This document shows, piece after piece, positions 29,511-38,401 of a stretch of 64,000 nucleotides of DNA. Location: NCBI RefSeq assembly GCF_000381885.1, contig NZ_KB907219.1, positions 155,855-219,854 on the forward strand. The letters run 5' to 3'. This stretch comes from Actinomadura atramentaria DSM 43919. Lineage in GTDB: Bacteria > Actinomycetota > Actinomycetes > Streptosporangiales > Streptosporangiaceae. Within the stretch, counting starts at the first letter, position 1, and each line of letters starts with the position of its first letter. Made by a program: the position numbers and the translations under genes. Below the pieces are notes generated by a model that worked only from the letters and a program-made list of their open reading frames with translations, was not told the DNA's origin and did no database searches.

Positions 29511-30671
29511 ATGCACGTGAAGACATGCCGCGACTGCGGCGAAACCAAAGCGGCCACCGAATTCTGGAAGCGAAAAGCGTCACCGGACGGCCTGTCGCTT
29601 TACTGCAAAAAATGCTTCGGCCTCCGGAATTCGACATCATATCGCGGCAAGCAGGCGGCGCTCGGGAAGAAGACGCGCCCCTACCGTCGCCACTCGGACG
29701 TGCCTGACGGCATGAAATACTGCCCCCGGTGTCAGGAGACGAAGCCCGTTTCCGAGTTCGGCGGCAATCGCTCTCAGCCCTCGGGTCTGGCCGCCTACTG
29801 CCGCCCGTGCCATAACCGGGTGATGAGCGACAACAAGCAGCGCCTCCACGGCGGCCAGCGCAATTACCTACTGAAACTCCGCTACGGCATCACGGCGGCG
29901 CAGGCGGACGACATGCGCGCGCGGCAGGGCCGCGTATGCCTGATCTGCCTGGACGGATCCGCCGTCCATGTCGACCACGACCACGAAACCGGCCTCGTTC
30001 GAGGAATTCTCTGTTTCTCCTGCAACGGTGCGCTGGGCCAGTTCGACGACGACGTGCATCGAATGATTGAGGCGGCCGATTACCTGGAGAAGCGCACCTG
30101 GTACGTCCGGGCGCTTCAACTCGAACTGGGCACCGACCGGATCAGCGGCGCGGTGCTGCGCGGTTGGCGCGCGGAGCAGGGCGTCGGTTCGGGGCGGCCC
30201 GGATTCGACGGCGGCGGGAGACCGCTGGGTCGCGAGGCTCGACGGCATTACCGCCTGCGGCGACGCTACGGTCTCGGCGCCGCCGACGTCGACGCGCTCG
30301 CCGCGATCCAGCGTGGTTTCTGCGCGGTGTGCTCCGAGCGTCCGGCGGAGAACGTCGACCACTGCCATCGCACCGGCACCGTCCGGGGTCTGCTGTGCGG
30401 TGGCTGCAACACGGGGATGGGGCAGTTCCGGGACGATCCGGCGGTGCTGCGGCGGGCCGCGGAGTACCTGTGCGGGTCGCTCGTCCGAGAGGTTCCGGCC
30501 GAGGACGGGGGGACGCGGTTGTCGTTCACGGTGCCGGACGTCGATCCGGCGTCGGTGCCGCCGGGCGGTTGGGGGCCGTACCGGCGGGCGGACGCGGAGC
30601 GTCGCCGCGCGGAGCGCGACCGGCAGGGTGTGCGGGAGTCGTGGATCGCCGTTCCGGCGGGTGTCGGCTGA
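29511..30671 (+). CDS. Duplicated recombination endonuclease VII-like protein within the Pup-proteasome locus
   Basis: The 386-residue protein is a double duplication. Two zinc ribbons (C6xxC9...C32xxC35 and C71xxC74...C97xxC100, each with GETK/QETKxxxEF) are followed by two endonuclease VII modules. Each module has RYGxxxxxxxxM/L, a CxxC, a D-H-x-H core (VDHDH at 154-158 and VDHCH at 282-286), RGxLCxxCN and a GQFxDD helix. T4 endonuclease VII cuts branched DNA; activity here is inferred. Four intact Cys pairs and both histidine cores suggest it is functional. ATG 29511 follows a G-rich site; ATG 29472 would add 13 residues. AT-rich sequence after pup (29420-29435) may supply a promoter. Its link to protein degradation is unknown. 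Confidence 0.85.
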   Translation: MHVKTCRDCGETKAATEFWKRKASPDGLSLYCKKCFGLRNSTSYRGKQAALGKKTRPYRRHSDVPDGMKYCPRCQETKPVSEFGGNRSQPSGLAAYCRPCHNRVMSDNKQRLHGGQRNYLLKLRYGITAAQADDMRARQGRVCLICLDGSAVHVDHDHETGLVRGILCFSCNGALGQFDDDVHRMIEAADYLEKRTWYVRALQLELGTDRISGAVLRGWRAEQGVGSGRPGFDGGGRPLGREARRHYRLRRRYGLGAADVDALAAIQRGFCAVCSERPAENVDHCHRTGTVRGLLCGGCNTGMGQFRDDPAVLRRAAEYLCGSLVREVPAEDGGTRLSFTVPDVDPASVPPGGWGPYRRADAERRRAERDRQGVRESWIAVPAGVG

Positions 30672-30864
30672 GCGGGGAGGCGCTCCGGGAACCGGGGTCC
30701 GGGGCGCAGTGGCGTTGTCATGGTGTGAGCGGGGTTCGCGCTCGGCTGATCGCGGACGTGCGCGGGCGGCATGCGGTGGGGCGTGATGGAACAGTAGGGT
30801 CATAAGGTCCGCGCCGGTGTGTCCGGAAGGGCCCCGGCGTCGTGGTGGAGAGGGAAGGAGTCGC

Positions 30865-31713
30865 GTGGCGTCTCACGATGCGCACACCGGACGGTCGGCC
30901 GGGCTGTTCGCGAACCCGGGCACGTCCTCGTTCACGGATTTCCTGGGCGGTTATTCGCCGGATCTGCTGCCGGGCTCACGGTCGTTGCCGGAGGGCGCGT
31001 CGGCCGGGGACGAGATCCCGCACGGGACGACGATCGTGGCCGTCACGTTCCCGGGCGGGGTGGTGATGGCGGGCGACCGGCGGGCGACCGCGGGGAACGT
31101 GATCGCGCAGCGCGACGTGGAGAAGGTGTTCCGCGCGGACGAGTTCTCGGCGATCGCGGTGGCGGGGACGGCGGGGCTGGGCATGGAGCTGGTCCGGTTG
31201 TTCCAGGTCGAGTTGGAGCACTACGAGAAGCGCGAGGGCCGGACCCTGTCGGTGGAGGGCAAGGCGAACCGGCTGGCGACGATGGTGCGCGGGAACCTGG
31301 CGATGGCGATGCAGGGTCTGGCGGTGGTGCCGTTGTTCGCGGGGTACGACGAGGCGCGGGCCGAGGGCCGGATCTTCTCCTATGATCCGGCGGGCGGCCG
31401 GTACGAGGAGCGTGATTTCCACGCGATCGGGTCGGGGTCGGTCTTCGCGCGGGGTTCGTTGAAGAAGCTGTTCCGGCGTGATCTGTCGGCGGACGACGCG
31501 GCGCTGGCGTGTGTTCACGCGCTGTACGACGCGGCGGACGACGATTCGGCGACGGGCGGGCCCGATCTGGCGCGGGGGATCTATCCCGTGGTGGCGGTGG
31601 TGACGGCCGAGGGTTATCGCCGGCTGGGTGAGGACGAGGTCGGCGCGGTGGCGCGGGCCGTCGTCGAGGGACGTTACGACGCGCCGGGCGGGCCGACCGC
31701 CCCGCTGCGATAG
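30865..31713 (+). CDS. prcB: Proteasome beta subunit PrcB
   Basis: PrcB is the catalytic subunit of the 20S core. The 282-residue precursor carries a 54-residue propeptide; autocleavage at HG|TTIVAVTF exposes Thr55 as the nucleophile. Other active-site features are GDRRAT and the lysine in DVEKVF. GTG 30865 follows AAGGAG by five bases. A TAGGGT box at 30795-30800 could be a separate promoter. The 193-base gap before it contains no other gene. Confidence 0.98.
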   Translation: MASHDAHTGRSAGLFANPGTSSFTDFLGGYSPDLLPGSRSLPEGASAGDEIPHGTTIVAVTFPGGVVMAGDRRATAGNVIAQRDVEKVFRADEFSAIAVAGTAGLGMELVRLFQVELEHYEKREGRTLSVEGKANRLATMVRGNLAMAMQGLAVVPLFAGYDEARAEGRIFSYDPAGGRYEERDFHAIGSGSVFARGSLKKLFRRDLSADDAALACVHALYDAADDDSATGGPDLARGIYPVVAVVTAEGYRRLGEDEVGAVARAVVEGRYDAPGGPTAPLR

Positions 31714-31728
31714 AAGGGATCCAGACCG

Positions 31729-32424
31729 GTGTCCATGCCGTTCTACGTGTCGCCCGAACAGCAGATGAAGGACAAGGCGGATTACGCGCGGAAGGGGATC
31801 GCGCGGGGCCGCAGTGTGGTGGTGCTGCAGTACGCGGACGGGATTCTGTTCGTGGCGGACAATCCGTCGCGCGCGCTGCACAAGATCAGTGAGATTTACG
31901 ACCGGATCGCGTTCGCGGCGGTGGGGAAGTACAACGAGTTCGAGAACCTGCGGCTCGGCGGTGTGCGGTACGCGGATGTGAACGGGTACCAGTACGACCG
32001 GCGGGATGTGACGGCGCGGGGTCTGGCGAACGTGTACGCGCAGTCTCTGGGGACGATTTTCACGGAGACGAACAAGCCGTACGAGGTGGAGCTGGTGGTC
32101 GCGGAGGTCGGTGAGGATGCCGAGACGGACCAGATCTACCGGTTGACGTTCGACGGGTCGGTGGCGGACGAGCACGGTTATGTGGCGATGGGCGGTCAGG
32201 CGGAGGCCGTGGCGCAGTCGCTGAAGGAGCGGTACGTGGAGGGGGCTCCGCTGGCGGACGCGCTGCGGTCGGCGGTGCGGTCGCTGGAGGCGCAGGACTC
32301 GGAGCGGCGGTTGAAGGCGGAGTCGTTGGAGGTGGCGGTGCTGGACCGGAATCGGGAGCATCGGCTGTTCAAGCGGCTGCCGGCGGCGCGGATCGGGGAG
32401 TTGCTGGGTCCGGTGGACGACTGA
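31729..32424 (+). CDS. prcA: Proteasome alpha subunit PrcA
   Basis: PrcA forms the outer gated rings of the proteasome. The 231-residue protein starts SMPFYVSPEQQMKDKADYARKGIARGRS, matching the gating N-terminus and alpha helix H0, and lacks the catalytic threonine. GTG 31729 follows AGAAGGGA and is 15 bases after prcB. The C-terminus is short compared with mycobacterial PrcA. Confidence 0.98.
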   Translation: MSMPFYVSPEQQMKDKADYARKGIARGRSVVVLQYADGILFVADNPSRALHKISEIYDRIAFAAVGKYNEFENLRLGGVRYADVNGYQYDRRDVTARGLANVYAQSLGTIFTETNKPYEVELVVAEVGEDAETDQIYRLTFDGSVADEHGYVAMGGQAEAVAQSLKERYVEGAPLADALRSAVRSLEAQDSERRLKAESLEVAVLDRNREHRLFKRLPAARIGELLGPVDD

Positions 32425-32447
32425 TCGTCTGGATCGTCCTGGTTGAG

Positions 32448-32485
32448 CCCGTCGTGGTCTTTTTGCTGGGCCACGGCGGGTTTTT
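32448..32485 (+). terminator. Rho-independent terminator after prcA
   Basis: CCCGTCGTGG (32448-32457) pairs with CCACGGCGGG (32471-32480) with one G-U pair, followed directly by TTTTT. It separates prcBA from pafA, which has its own promoter. Confidence 0.85.
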
Positions 32486-32576
32486 CCGTCCCGTCGTGTG
32501 ATCTACGACGTAAAGGGGCGGGCCGGGCTCATGAAACAGGGCGGTCCGAAGACTGCCATGTCGGCGTCCGGGCGCA

Positions 32577-32582
32577 TAGGCT
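32577..32582 (+). promoter_or_regulatory. Leaderless -10 box TAGGCT of pafA
   Basis: TAGGCT ends six bases before the pafA GTG, with CGAGAC between them and no ribosome site. The promoter lies downstream of the prcA terminator, so pafA is an independent unit. Confidence 0.65.
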
Positions 32583-32588
32583 CGAGAC

Positions 32589-33947
32589 GTGGACAGGCGC
32601 ATCTTCGGGCTTGAGAACGAGTACGGCGTGACGTGTACCTTCCGCGGTCAGCGGCGGTTGTCTCCGGATGAGGTGGCCCGCTATCTGTTCCGCCGGGTGG
32701 TCTCGTGGGGCCGGTCCAGCAACGTGTTCCTGCGCAACGGGGCGCGGCTGTACCTCGACGTGGGCAGCCACCCCGAGTACGCGACGCCGGAGTGCGACAG
32801 CGTCGTGGATCTGGTGACGCACGACAAGGCGGGCGAGCGGATCCTGGAGGGTCTGCTGGTCGACGCGGAGCGGCGGTTGCGCGAGGAGGGCATCGCCGGG
32901 GACATCTACCTGTTCAAGAACAACACCGACTCGGCCGGGAACTCCTACGGCTGCCACGAGAACTACCTGGTGGGTCGGCACGGCGAGTTCGGGCGGCTGG
33001 CGGACGTGCTGATCCCGTACCTGGTGACGCGGCAGATCATCTGCGGCGCGGGCAAGGTGCTGCAGACGCCCCGCGGCGCGGTGTACTGCGTGTCGCAGCG
33101 GGCGGAGCACATCTGGGAGGGCGTGTCGTCGGCGACGACGCGGTCGCGGCCGATCATCAACACGCGGGACGAGCCGCACGCGGACGCGGAGCGGTTCCGG
33201 CGGCTGCACGTGATCGTGGGCGACTCGAACATGAGCGAGACCACGATGCTGCTGAAGGTCGGCGCGACCGACCTGGTGCTGCGGATGATCGAGGCGGGCG
33301 TGGTGCTGCGCGACCTGACGCTGGAGAACCCGATCCGGGCGATCCGGGAGGTCAGCCATGACATGACGGGCCGCCGGAAGGTGCGGCTGGCCAACGGCCG
33401 CGAGGCGAGTTCGCTGGAGATCCAGAAGGAGTACTTCGGCAAGGCGAAGGACTTCGTGGACCGGCGCGGCGGAGACGAGACGTCCAAGCGCGCGCTGGAC
33501 CTGTGGGAGCGGACGCTGCGCGCGGTGGAGACCGGCGACCTGGACCTGGTGTCGCGGGAGATCGACTGGGTGACGAAGTACCAGCTCATCGAGCGTTACC
33601 GGCGCAAGTACGATCTGCCGCTGTCGTCGCCCCGGGTGGCGCAGCTCGACCTGGCGTACCACGACGTCCATCGGGACCGCGGGCTGTACTACCTGCTGGA
33701 GAAGCGGGGTTCGGTGGAGCGGGTGACGCGGGACCTGGAGGTGTTCGAGGCCAAGTCGGTGCCGCCGCAGACGACGCGGGCGCGGCTGCGCGGGGAGTTC
33801 ATCCGCAAGGCGCAGGAGAAGCGCCGGGACTTCACGGTGGACTGGGTGCATCTGAAGCTGAACGACCAGGCGCAGCGGACGGTGCTGTGCAAGGACCCGT
33901 TCCGGTCGGTGGACGAGCGCGTGGACAAGCTGATCGCCGGGATGTGA
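32589..33947 (+). CDS. pafA: PafA, Pup-protein ligase
   Basis: PafA phosphorylates the C-terminal glutamate of Pup and transfers it to substrate lysines. The 452-residue protein has the Mg-ATP glutamate in FGLENEYG (Glu9), the catalytic aspartate in LYLDVGSHPEYATPE (Asp57) and the C-terminal Pup-binding domain. It is homologous to Dop over its length but lacks the Dop loop. Confidence 0.98.
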   Translation: MDRRIFGLENEYGVTCTFRGQRRLSPDEVARYLFRRVVSWGRSSNVFLRNGARLYLDVGSHPEYATPECDSVVDLVTHDKAGERILEGLLVDAERRLREEGIAGDIYLFKNNTDSAGNSYGCHENYLVGRHGEFGRLADVLIPYLVTRQIICGAGKVLQTPRGAVYCVSQRAEHIWEGVSSATTRSRPIINTRDEPHADAERFRRLHVIVGDSNMSETTMLLKVGATDLVLRMIEAGVVLRDLTLENPIRAIREVSHDMTGRRKVRLANGREASSLEIQKEYFGKAKDFVDRRGGDETSKRALDLWERTLRAVETGDLDLVSREIDWVTKYQLIERYRRKYDLPLSSPRVAQLDLAYHDVHRDRGLYYLLEKRGSVERVTRDLEVFEAKSVPPQTTRARLRGEFIRKAQEKRRDFTVDWVHLKLNDQAQRTVLCKDPFRSVDERVDKLIAGM

Positions 33948-34035
33948 TCATTTTCCGGCTCCCCCGGGGCCGGGGTTTGTCACCTGAGGGGTAGGGTGAG
34001 CGCTCAGTTCGCGCTCACCACCCCGAAGGACCCGT

Positions 34036-35016
34036 ATGCGCCGCCGTTTCTCCGTGTCGCGTTCCGTGCCGTTCGCCGCCGGGGGGCGGCGCGTCCGCTG
34101 GGCGGCGGGTCCGGCCGCCGTGGTGCTGGGGGTGGCGCTGCTGGCGGGGGGCTGTTTCGGCGGGGACGGCGTGCAGGTCGAGGTGAAGGGCAAGCCGGGG
34201 ACGAAGCCGACGGTGACGTTCCCGAAGAAGACGGACCCGGACGGCGGGTACGCGGCGAAGACGCTGAGCGACGGCAAGGGCCGGAAGGTCGCCGCGGGCG
34301 ACCTGGTCGTCGCGGATTACGTGAGCTACCGGTGGAACGGCACGCAGACGCGGCTGCTGGCGAACACCTACCAGTCGGGCGTGCCGATGGCGTTCCAGAC
34401 GGGGAAGCTCGTCAAGGGTTTGGAGAAGGCGCTGGTGGGCGCGCGGCCGGGTTCGCGCGTGGTGGCGCGGGTTCCGCCGGAGGACGCCTACGGTTCGGCG
34501 GGCGATCCGGCGCACGGGGTGAGCGCGGGCGACACGCTGGTGTACGTGCTGGACGTGCGGGCGTCGTTCGGGAAGGACGCGGTGGTGCCGGGCCGGCAGC
34601 AGACGCTGGACGACCCGTCGCTGCCGAAGGTGGGCCAGGTGTCGCCGGGCCGCCAGGCGTCGGTGCTGATGCCGCGCACCGCGCCGCCGAAGGCGCTGAA
34701 GGTGCAGGCGCTGGTGGACGGTTCGGGTCCGGCCGTGGCGGCGGGCCAGTTGGTGGCGATGCAGTACCAGTTGATGAACTGGCGGGACGGCCGGGTGCTG
34801 AGCTCGTCGTGGGCGGACGGCGAGGTCCACACGGCGGTGGCGGGCCGGGAGGAGCTGGTGGCGGGGCTGGACCGGGCGCTGGTGGGCCGCAAGACGGGGA
34901 GCCGCCTGCTGGTGGTGGTGCCGCCGTCGCTGGGGAAGGCGCCGTGGCGGAGCCGGTTCCGGTTGGCGGCGTCGGACACGCTGGTGTTCGTGGTGGACGT
35001 CCTCGGCGCGTACTGA
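34036..35016 (+). CDS. Lipoprotein with two FKBP-type peptidyl-prolyl isomerase domains
   Basis: This 326-residue exported protein has an Arg-rich start, a hydrophobic core and lipobox LLAGGC. Two FKBP-like domains follow (about residues 80-180 and 220-326), each with VKGLEKALVGARPGSRV or VAGLDRALVGRKTGSRL and a YVLDV/VFVVDV strand. It probably assists folding outside the membrane. ATG 34036 has AAGGA seven bases upstream; a TAGGGT box at 33992-33997 is the likely -10. It commonly accompanies pafA in actinomycetes. Confidence 0.92.
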   Translation: MRRRFSVSRSVPFAAGGRRVRWAAGPAAVVLGVALLAGGCFGGDGVQVEVKGKPGTKPTVTFPKKTDPDGGYAAKTLSDGKGRKVAAGDLVVADYVSYRWNGTQTRLLANTYQSGVPMAFQTGKLVKGLEKALVGARPGSRVVARVPPEDAYGSAGDPAHGVSAGDTLVYVLDVRASFGKDAVVPGRQQTLDDPSLPKVGQVSPGRQASVLMPRTAPPKALKVQALVDGSGPAVAAGQLVAMQYQLMNWRDGRVLSSSWADGEVHTAVAGREELVAGLDRALVGRKTGSRLLVVVPPSLGKAPWRSRFRLAASDTLVFVVDVLGAY

Positions 35017-35055
35017 GCGGTCGCGCGGGCGGCGGGCGTTCCTAGACTGGCGCGT

Positions 35056-35706
35056 GTGGAGGACATCGAGGCGGTCGGGCTGCTGCAGGACGCGGTGCGG
35101 CGGCGGCTGTACGAGTTCGTGGCGGCGCAGGGCCGCGAGGTGAGCCGGAACGAGGCGGCCGAGGCGGTGGGGGTGGCGCGGACGCTGGCGGCGTTCCATC
35201 TGGACCGGCTGGCGGCCGCAGGGCTGCTGGAGACGGCGTCGCGGCGGCTGTCGGGCCGGTCGGGTCCGGGCGCGGGCCGGCCCGCGAAGGTGTACCGGCG
35301 CGCGGCGGGGGAGCGGGGCGTGTCGCTGCCGCCGCGCGACTACCGGACGGCGGCGGAGCTGCTGGCGGAGGCGGCGGAGGACGCGCGGCTGGACGACGCG
35401 GTGCGGGCGGCGGCGCGGCGGCGGGGCGCGGCGGCGGGTCCGTGCCGGGACGAGGCGGAGGCGCGGGCGCGTCTGACGGAGCGCGGTTACGAGCCCTTCG
35501 TGGACGCGGACGGCGACGGCGGGGAGGTCGTGCGTCTGCGCAACTGCCCGTTCCACGCGCTGGCCGAGGATTTTCCGCCGCTGGTGTGCGGGATGAACCT
35601 GGCGCTGGTGGAGGGCCTGCTGGGGGAGGGTTCGGGGCTGGTGGCGCGGATGGACGCGCGGGCGGGGCTGTGCTGCGTCGCCATCTCTAAAAACAACGAG
35701 CATTGA
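35056..35706 (+). CDS. Helix-turn-helix regulator with cysteine-rich C-terminus
   Basis: This 216-residue regulator has an ArsR-like winged helix (RLYEFVAAQGREVSRNEAAEAVGVARTLAAFHLDRL, quoted in parts) and a C-terminal domain with Cys164, His167, Cys178 and a Cys206-Cys207 pair. The NCPF...VCGMN pattern resembles regulators such as SufR that bind iron-sulfur clusters; cluster binding here is inferred. GTG 35056 is seven bases after TAGACT (35043-35048) with no ribosome site, so the mRNA is probably leaderless. Confidence 0.85.
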   Translation: MEDIEAVGLLQDAVRRRLYEFVAAQGREVSRNEAAEAVGVARTLAAFHLDRLAAAGLLETASRRLSGRSGPGAGRPAKVYRRAAGERGVSLPPRDYRTAAELLAEAAEDARLDDAVRAAARRRGAAAGPCRDEAEARARLTERGYEPFVDADGDGGEVVRLRNCPFHALAEDFPPLVCGMNLALVEGLLGEGSGLVARMDARAGLCCVAISKNNEH

Positions 35707-35732
35707 CATAGAAGCGGGCCGCGTGCTGCGAT
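35703..35732 (+). promoter_or_regulatory. Promoter overlapping the regulator's stop codon
   Basis: TTGACA (35703-35708) is a perfect -35 hexamer and contains the TGA stop of the upstream regulator. After an 18-base spacer comes TGCGAT (35727-35732), six bases before the next ATG. It would give a leaderless mRNA for the DUF3291 gene. Confidence 0.6.
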
Positions 35733-35738
35733 GGGCGC

Positions 35739-36206
35739 ATGACGAACTCCCCCGGCCGCCATCTCGCCCAGCTCAACATCGGCACCCTGCTCCACCCGCT
35801 GGACGACCCGCGCATCGCGGGCTTCACCAACGCGCTCGACCGGATCAACGCGCTCGCCGACGCCGCGCCCGGCTTCGTCTGGCGGCTCGTGGACGACGGC
35901 GGGGCGAACGCGACGGAGCTGCGCCCGTTCGGCGGCGACGTGATCGTCAACCTGTCGGTGTGGGAGTCGCGCGAGGCGCTGTGGAACTTCGCCTACCGCA
36001 GCGAGCACCTGGAGCTGCTGCGGGAGCGCCGCGCCTGGTTCCGCAGGCCGGACGGCCCGCACCTGGTGCTGTGGTGGGTGCCCGCGGGCCACGTCCCGAC
36101 GACGCGGGAGGCGGGGGAGCGGCTGGCGCTGCTGCGCGAGCACGGGCCGTCGCCGCGCGCGTTCACGTTCCGCGACGCGTTCGACCCCGAGTCGGCGCCC
36201 GTCTGA
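35739..36206 (+). CDS. DUF3291-family protein
   Basis: This 155-residue protein has the DUF3291 pattern: LAQLNIGTLLHPLDDPRIAGF at the N-terminus, NLSVWESREALWNFAYRSEH in the middle, and a Trp-rich LVLWWVPAGHVPT strand. It resembles ferredoxin-fold monooxygenase-like (Dabb) proteins; no function is established. Its promoter overlaps the end of the upstream Cys-rich regulator, suggesting they act together. Confidence 0.85.
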   Translation: MTNSPGRHLAQLNIGTLLHPLDDPRIAGFTNALDRINALADAAPGFVWRLVDDGGANATELRPFGGDVIVNLSVWESREALWNFAYRSEHLELLRERRAWFRRPDGPHLVLWWVPAGHVPTTREAGERLALLREHGPSPRAFTFRDAFDPESAPV

Positions 36207-36215
36207 CGCGCCGGG

Positions 36216-37295
36216 TCAGAGGAGCGTCGCGGTGTACCGGCCGGCGGCGGCGGCGGTGAGGAAGTAGGGCAGGTCCTCGTCGAGGCGGCGGCCCATCGTG
36301 GACATGCGGACGCCCCATTCCTTCTCGGCGGCGCGCAGCTCGTCGGCCAGGCCCTCGACGCCGACGGGGACGAGGGTGTGCCGGTCCCCGAGGACGGCGG
36401 CGTCGGCGGCGACGCGCGCGCCGAACTCCCCGCCCAGTTCGGGCACGGGGACGCGGGCGGGCGCGAGCGCGACGCGCCCGTAGGCGGTGAGGCTGTGGTG
36501 GGACACGCCGACGTGCCGGTCGCGCCTGTCGCCCTCGCTGACGCGCAGCGACGCGACGGGCCGGCCGGACAGGACGGCCGCCGCGTTCACGGCCTCGCCC
36601 GCCGAGACGCCGGAGAAGCCCCATTTCGTCCCGGTGCCGAGGTTGCCCGGCCCCTGCGCGAGGATGATCACCTCGGCGCCCAGGACGAGCCGCGCGGCGA
36701 GCAGCCCGGTGTGGACGGTGACGGCCTCCAGGTCGCCGCCGAACGACTGCCCGGTGGTGACGGTCGCGGCGAGCGCGCCCGCCTCCTTGAGCCGGGCGAT
36801 GGACATGGAGAACCAGGCGGGCAGCGCGCCGCCGTCCGGCAGGACGTAGACGGCGCGGGTGCCGGGCCGGGCGGCGAGCAGCCCGGCGAGGATCGGCGGG
36901 AGCGCCGAGTGCAGGTCGGCGACGACGACGGGCGCGCCGTCGAGGGAGTCGGCGTCGCGCAGCACGGCGTGGTGCGGGGAGTCCTGCTCGTCCGCGCCGA
37001 GGACGGTGGCCTGCAGCGGCGTGTAGCGGGCCTTGACGAGGTGGCCGGGCCCGGCCGGGTCGGGCGGGAGCCGGTCGGGGATCGCGACGACCATCGCGTA
37101 GCCGCCGGTCCCCAGGCCCATCGCCAAGGCCGTAGTGTTGAGCAGGACGGTGTCGCCCGGCTCGGGCCGCCCCACCAGCGCGGGGTAGGCCAGGGCGCGG
37201 TGCGCGCCGTCGCCCCCGATCACGACGTCCAGCTCGATCGCCCCCGGCCATTCCCGGCGAACGCCCTCTACCGTGCCTTTGCGCCATCGGATCAC
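36216..37295 (-). CDS. DUF3866-family protein
   Basis: This 359-residue protein matches a conserved actinobacterial family of unknown function. It contains a Rossmann-like alternation with GDTVLLNTTALAMGLGTGGYA, VVADLHSALPPILAG and a QGPGNLGTGTKWGFSGV segment, but I see no recognisable catalytic motif. It is divergent from pafB and keeps that position in related actinomycetes, which hints at a link with the Pup locus. Confidence 0.88.
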   Translation of the reverse strand: MIRWRKGTVEGVRREWPGAIELDVVIGGDGAHRALAYPALVGRPEPGDTVLLNTTALAMGLGTGGYAMVVAIPDRLPPDPAGPGHLVKARYTPLQATVLGADEQDSPHHAVLRDADSLDGAPVVVADLHSALPPILAGLLAARPGTRAVYVLPDGGALPAWFSMSIARLKEAGALAATVTTGQSFGGDLEAVTVHTGLLAARLVLGAEVIILAQGPGNLGTGTKWGFSGVSAGEAVNAAAVLSGRPVASLRVSEGDRRDRHVGVSHHSLTAYGRVALAPARVPVPELGGEFGARVAADAAVLGDRHTLVPVGVEGLADELRAAEKEWGVRMSTMGRRLDEDLPYFLTAAAAGRYTATLL

Positions 37296-37381
37296 ACGGA
37301 GAACGGTAGCGTCCGACCGGTGGGGCGCGGGGCCGATCCGCGGACTCGCCGTGCGGAGAACGAGCAGAGAAGAGGTGGCAC

Positions 37382-38401
37382 GTGTCGCGGCGCAAGACCG
37401 AGCGCCTGCTCAACCTGGTGGTGTGCCTGCTGGCCACCCGGCGCTATCTGACGGCCGAGCAGATCCGCCGCGCGGTGCCCGGGTACCCCGACGGCGACGA
37501 CGCGTTCAAGCGGATGTTCGAGCGGGACAAGGAGGAGCTGCGCGAGCTGGGCGTCCCGCTGGAGGTCGGCAGCGACCGGACGGGCGGCGGCGGCGAGGAG
37601 ACGGGTTACCGGATCCCCCCGCAGGACTACGAGCTGCCCGACATGCGGCTGGAGCCGGACGAGGCGGCGGTCCTCGGCCTGGCGGCGCGCGTGTGGCAGC
37701 GGGCGAGCATGGCCGACGCGGCGTCCGGGGCGCTGCTGAAGCTGCGCGCGGCCGGGGTGGAGACCGGCGACGCGGGCGCGGCGGTCGGGGTGGAGCCGCG
37801 CGTCGGCACCGACCCGGCGTTCCCCGCGCTGTGGGAGGCGGTCCGCGACGGGCGGCCGGTGACGTTCCGGTACCAGGGCGTCGGCCGGACGGAGTCGGCG
37901 GTGCGGCACCTGGAGCCGTGGGGCGTGGTGAGCCGCCGGGGCCGCTGGTACGTGGTCGGGCACGACCGGGACCGGCGCGGCACGCGGGTGTTCCGGCTGA
38001 GCCGCATCCACGGCGCGGTCGCGCCGGACGGTCCGCCGGGGACGGTCGAGGTGCCGGCCGGCGTGGACGTCCGCAAGATCGCGTTCGACTCGGTCGAGCC
38101 CGCCGGGGACCCGCGTCCGGCGACGGTGCGGCTGCGGTCGGGCGCGGCGCAGGGCCCGCGCCGGTGGGCGGCGGAGGTGCGGCCGGGCGGGGACGGCTGG
38201 GACGAGGCGGTGCTGACGTTCCGCGACGCCGACCGGTTCGCGCCCTACCTCGCGCGGTTCGGCGGCGACGTCGTCGTCCTGGACCCCCCGGACCTGCGGG
38301 AGGCGGTCATCCAGCGGTTGAAGGCGGTCATGGTGGCGAACACGGCGGCGGACGGCGCTGACGGCACAGACGGCGCGGACGAGACGGCGGTGGGCCGGTG
38401 A
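37382..38401 (+). CDS. pafB: PafB, WYL-domain transcriptional regulator
   Basis: PafB forms a complex with PafC that activates the LexA-independent DNA-damage response in mycobacteria. The 339-residue protein has an N-terminal winged helix (KTERLLNLVVCLLATRRYLTAEQIR) and a WYL domain whose signature reads VVSRRGRWYVVGHDRDR. GTG 37382 follows AAGAGG. It overlaps pafC by four bases. Confidence 0.96.
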   Translation: MSRRKTERLLNLVVCLLATRRYLTAEQIRRAVPGYPDGDDAFKRMFERDKEELRELGVPLEVGSDRTGGGGEETGYRIPPQDYELPDMRLEPDEAAVLGLAARVWQRASMADAASGALLKLRAAGVETGDAGAAVGVEPRVGTDPAFPALWEAVRDGRPVTFRYQGVGRTESAVRHLEPWGVVSRRGRWYVVGHDRDRRGTRVFRLSRIHGAVAPDGPPGTVEVPAGVDVRKIAFDSVEPAGDPRPATVRLRSGAAQGPRRWAAEVRPGGDGWDEAVLTFRDADRFAPYLARFGGDVVVLDPPDLREAVIQRLKAVMVANTAADGADGTDGADETAVGR

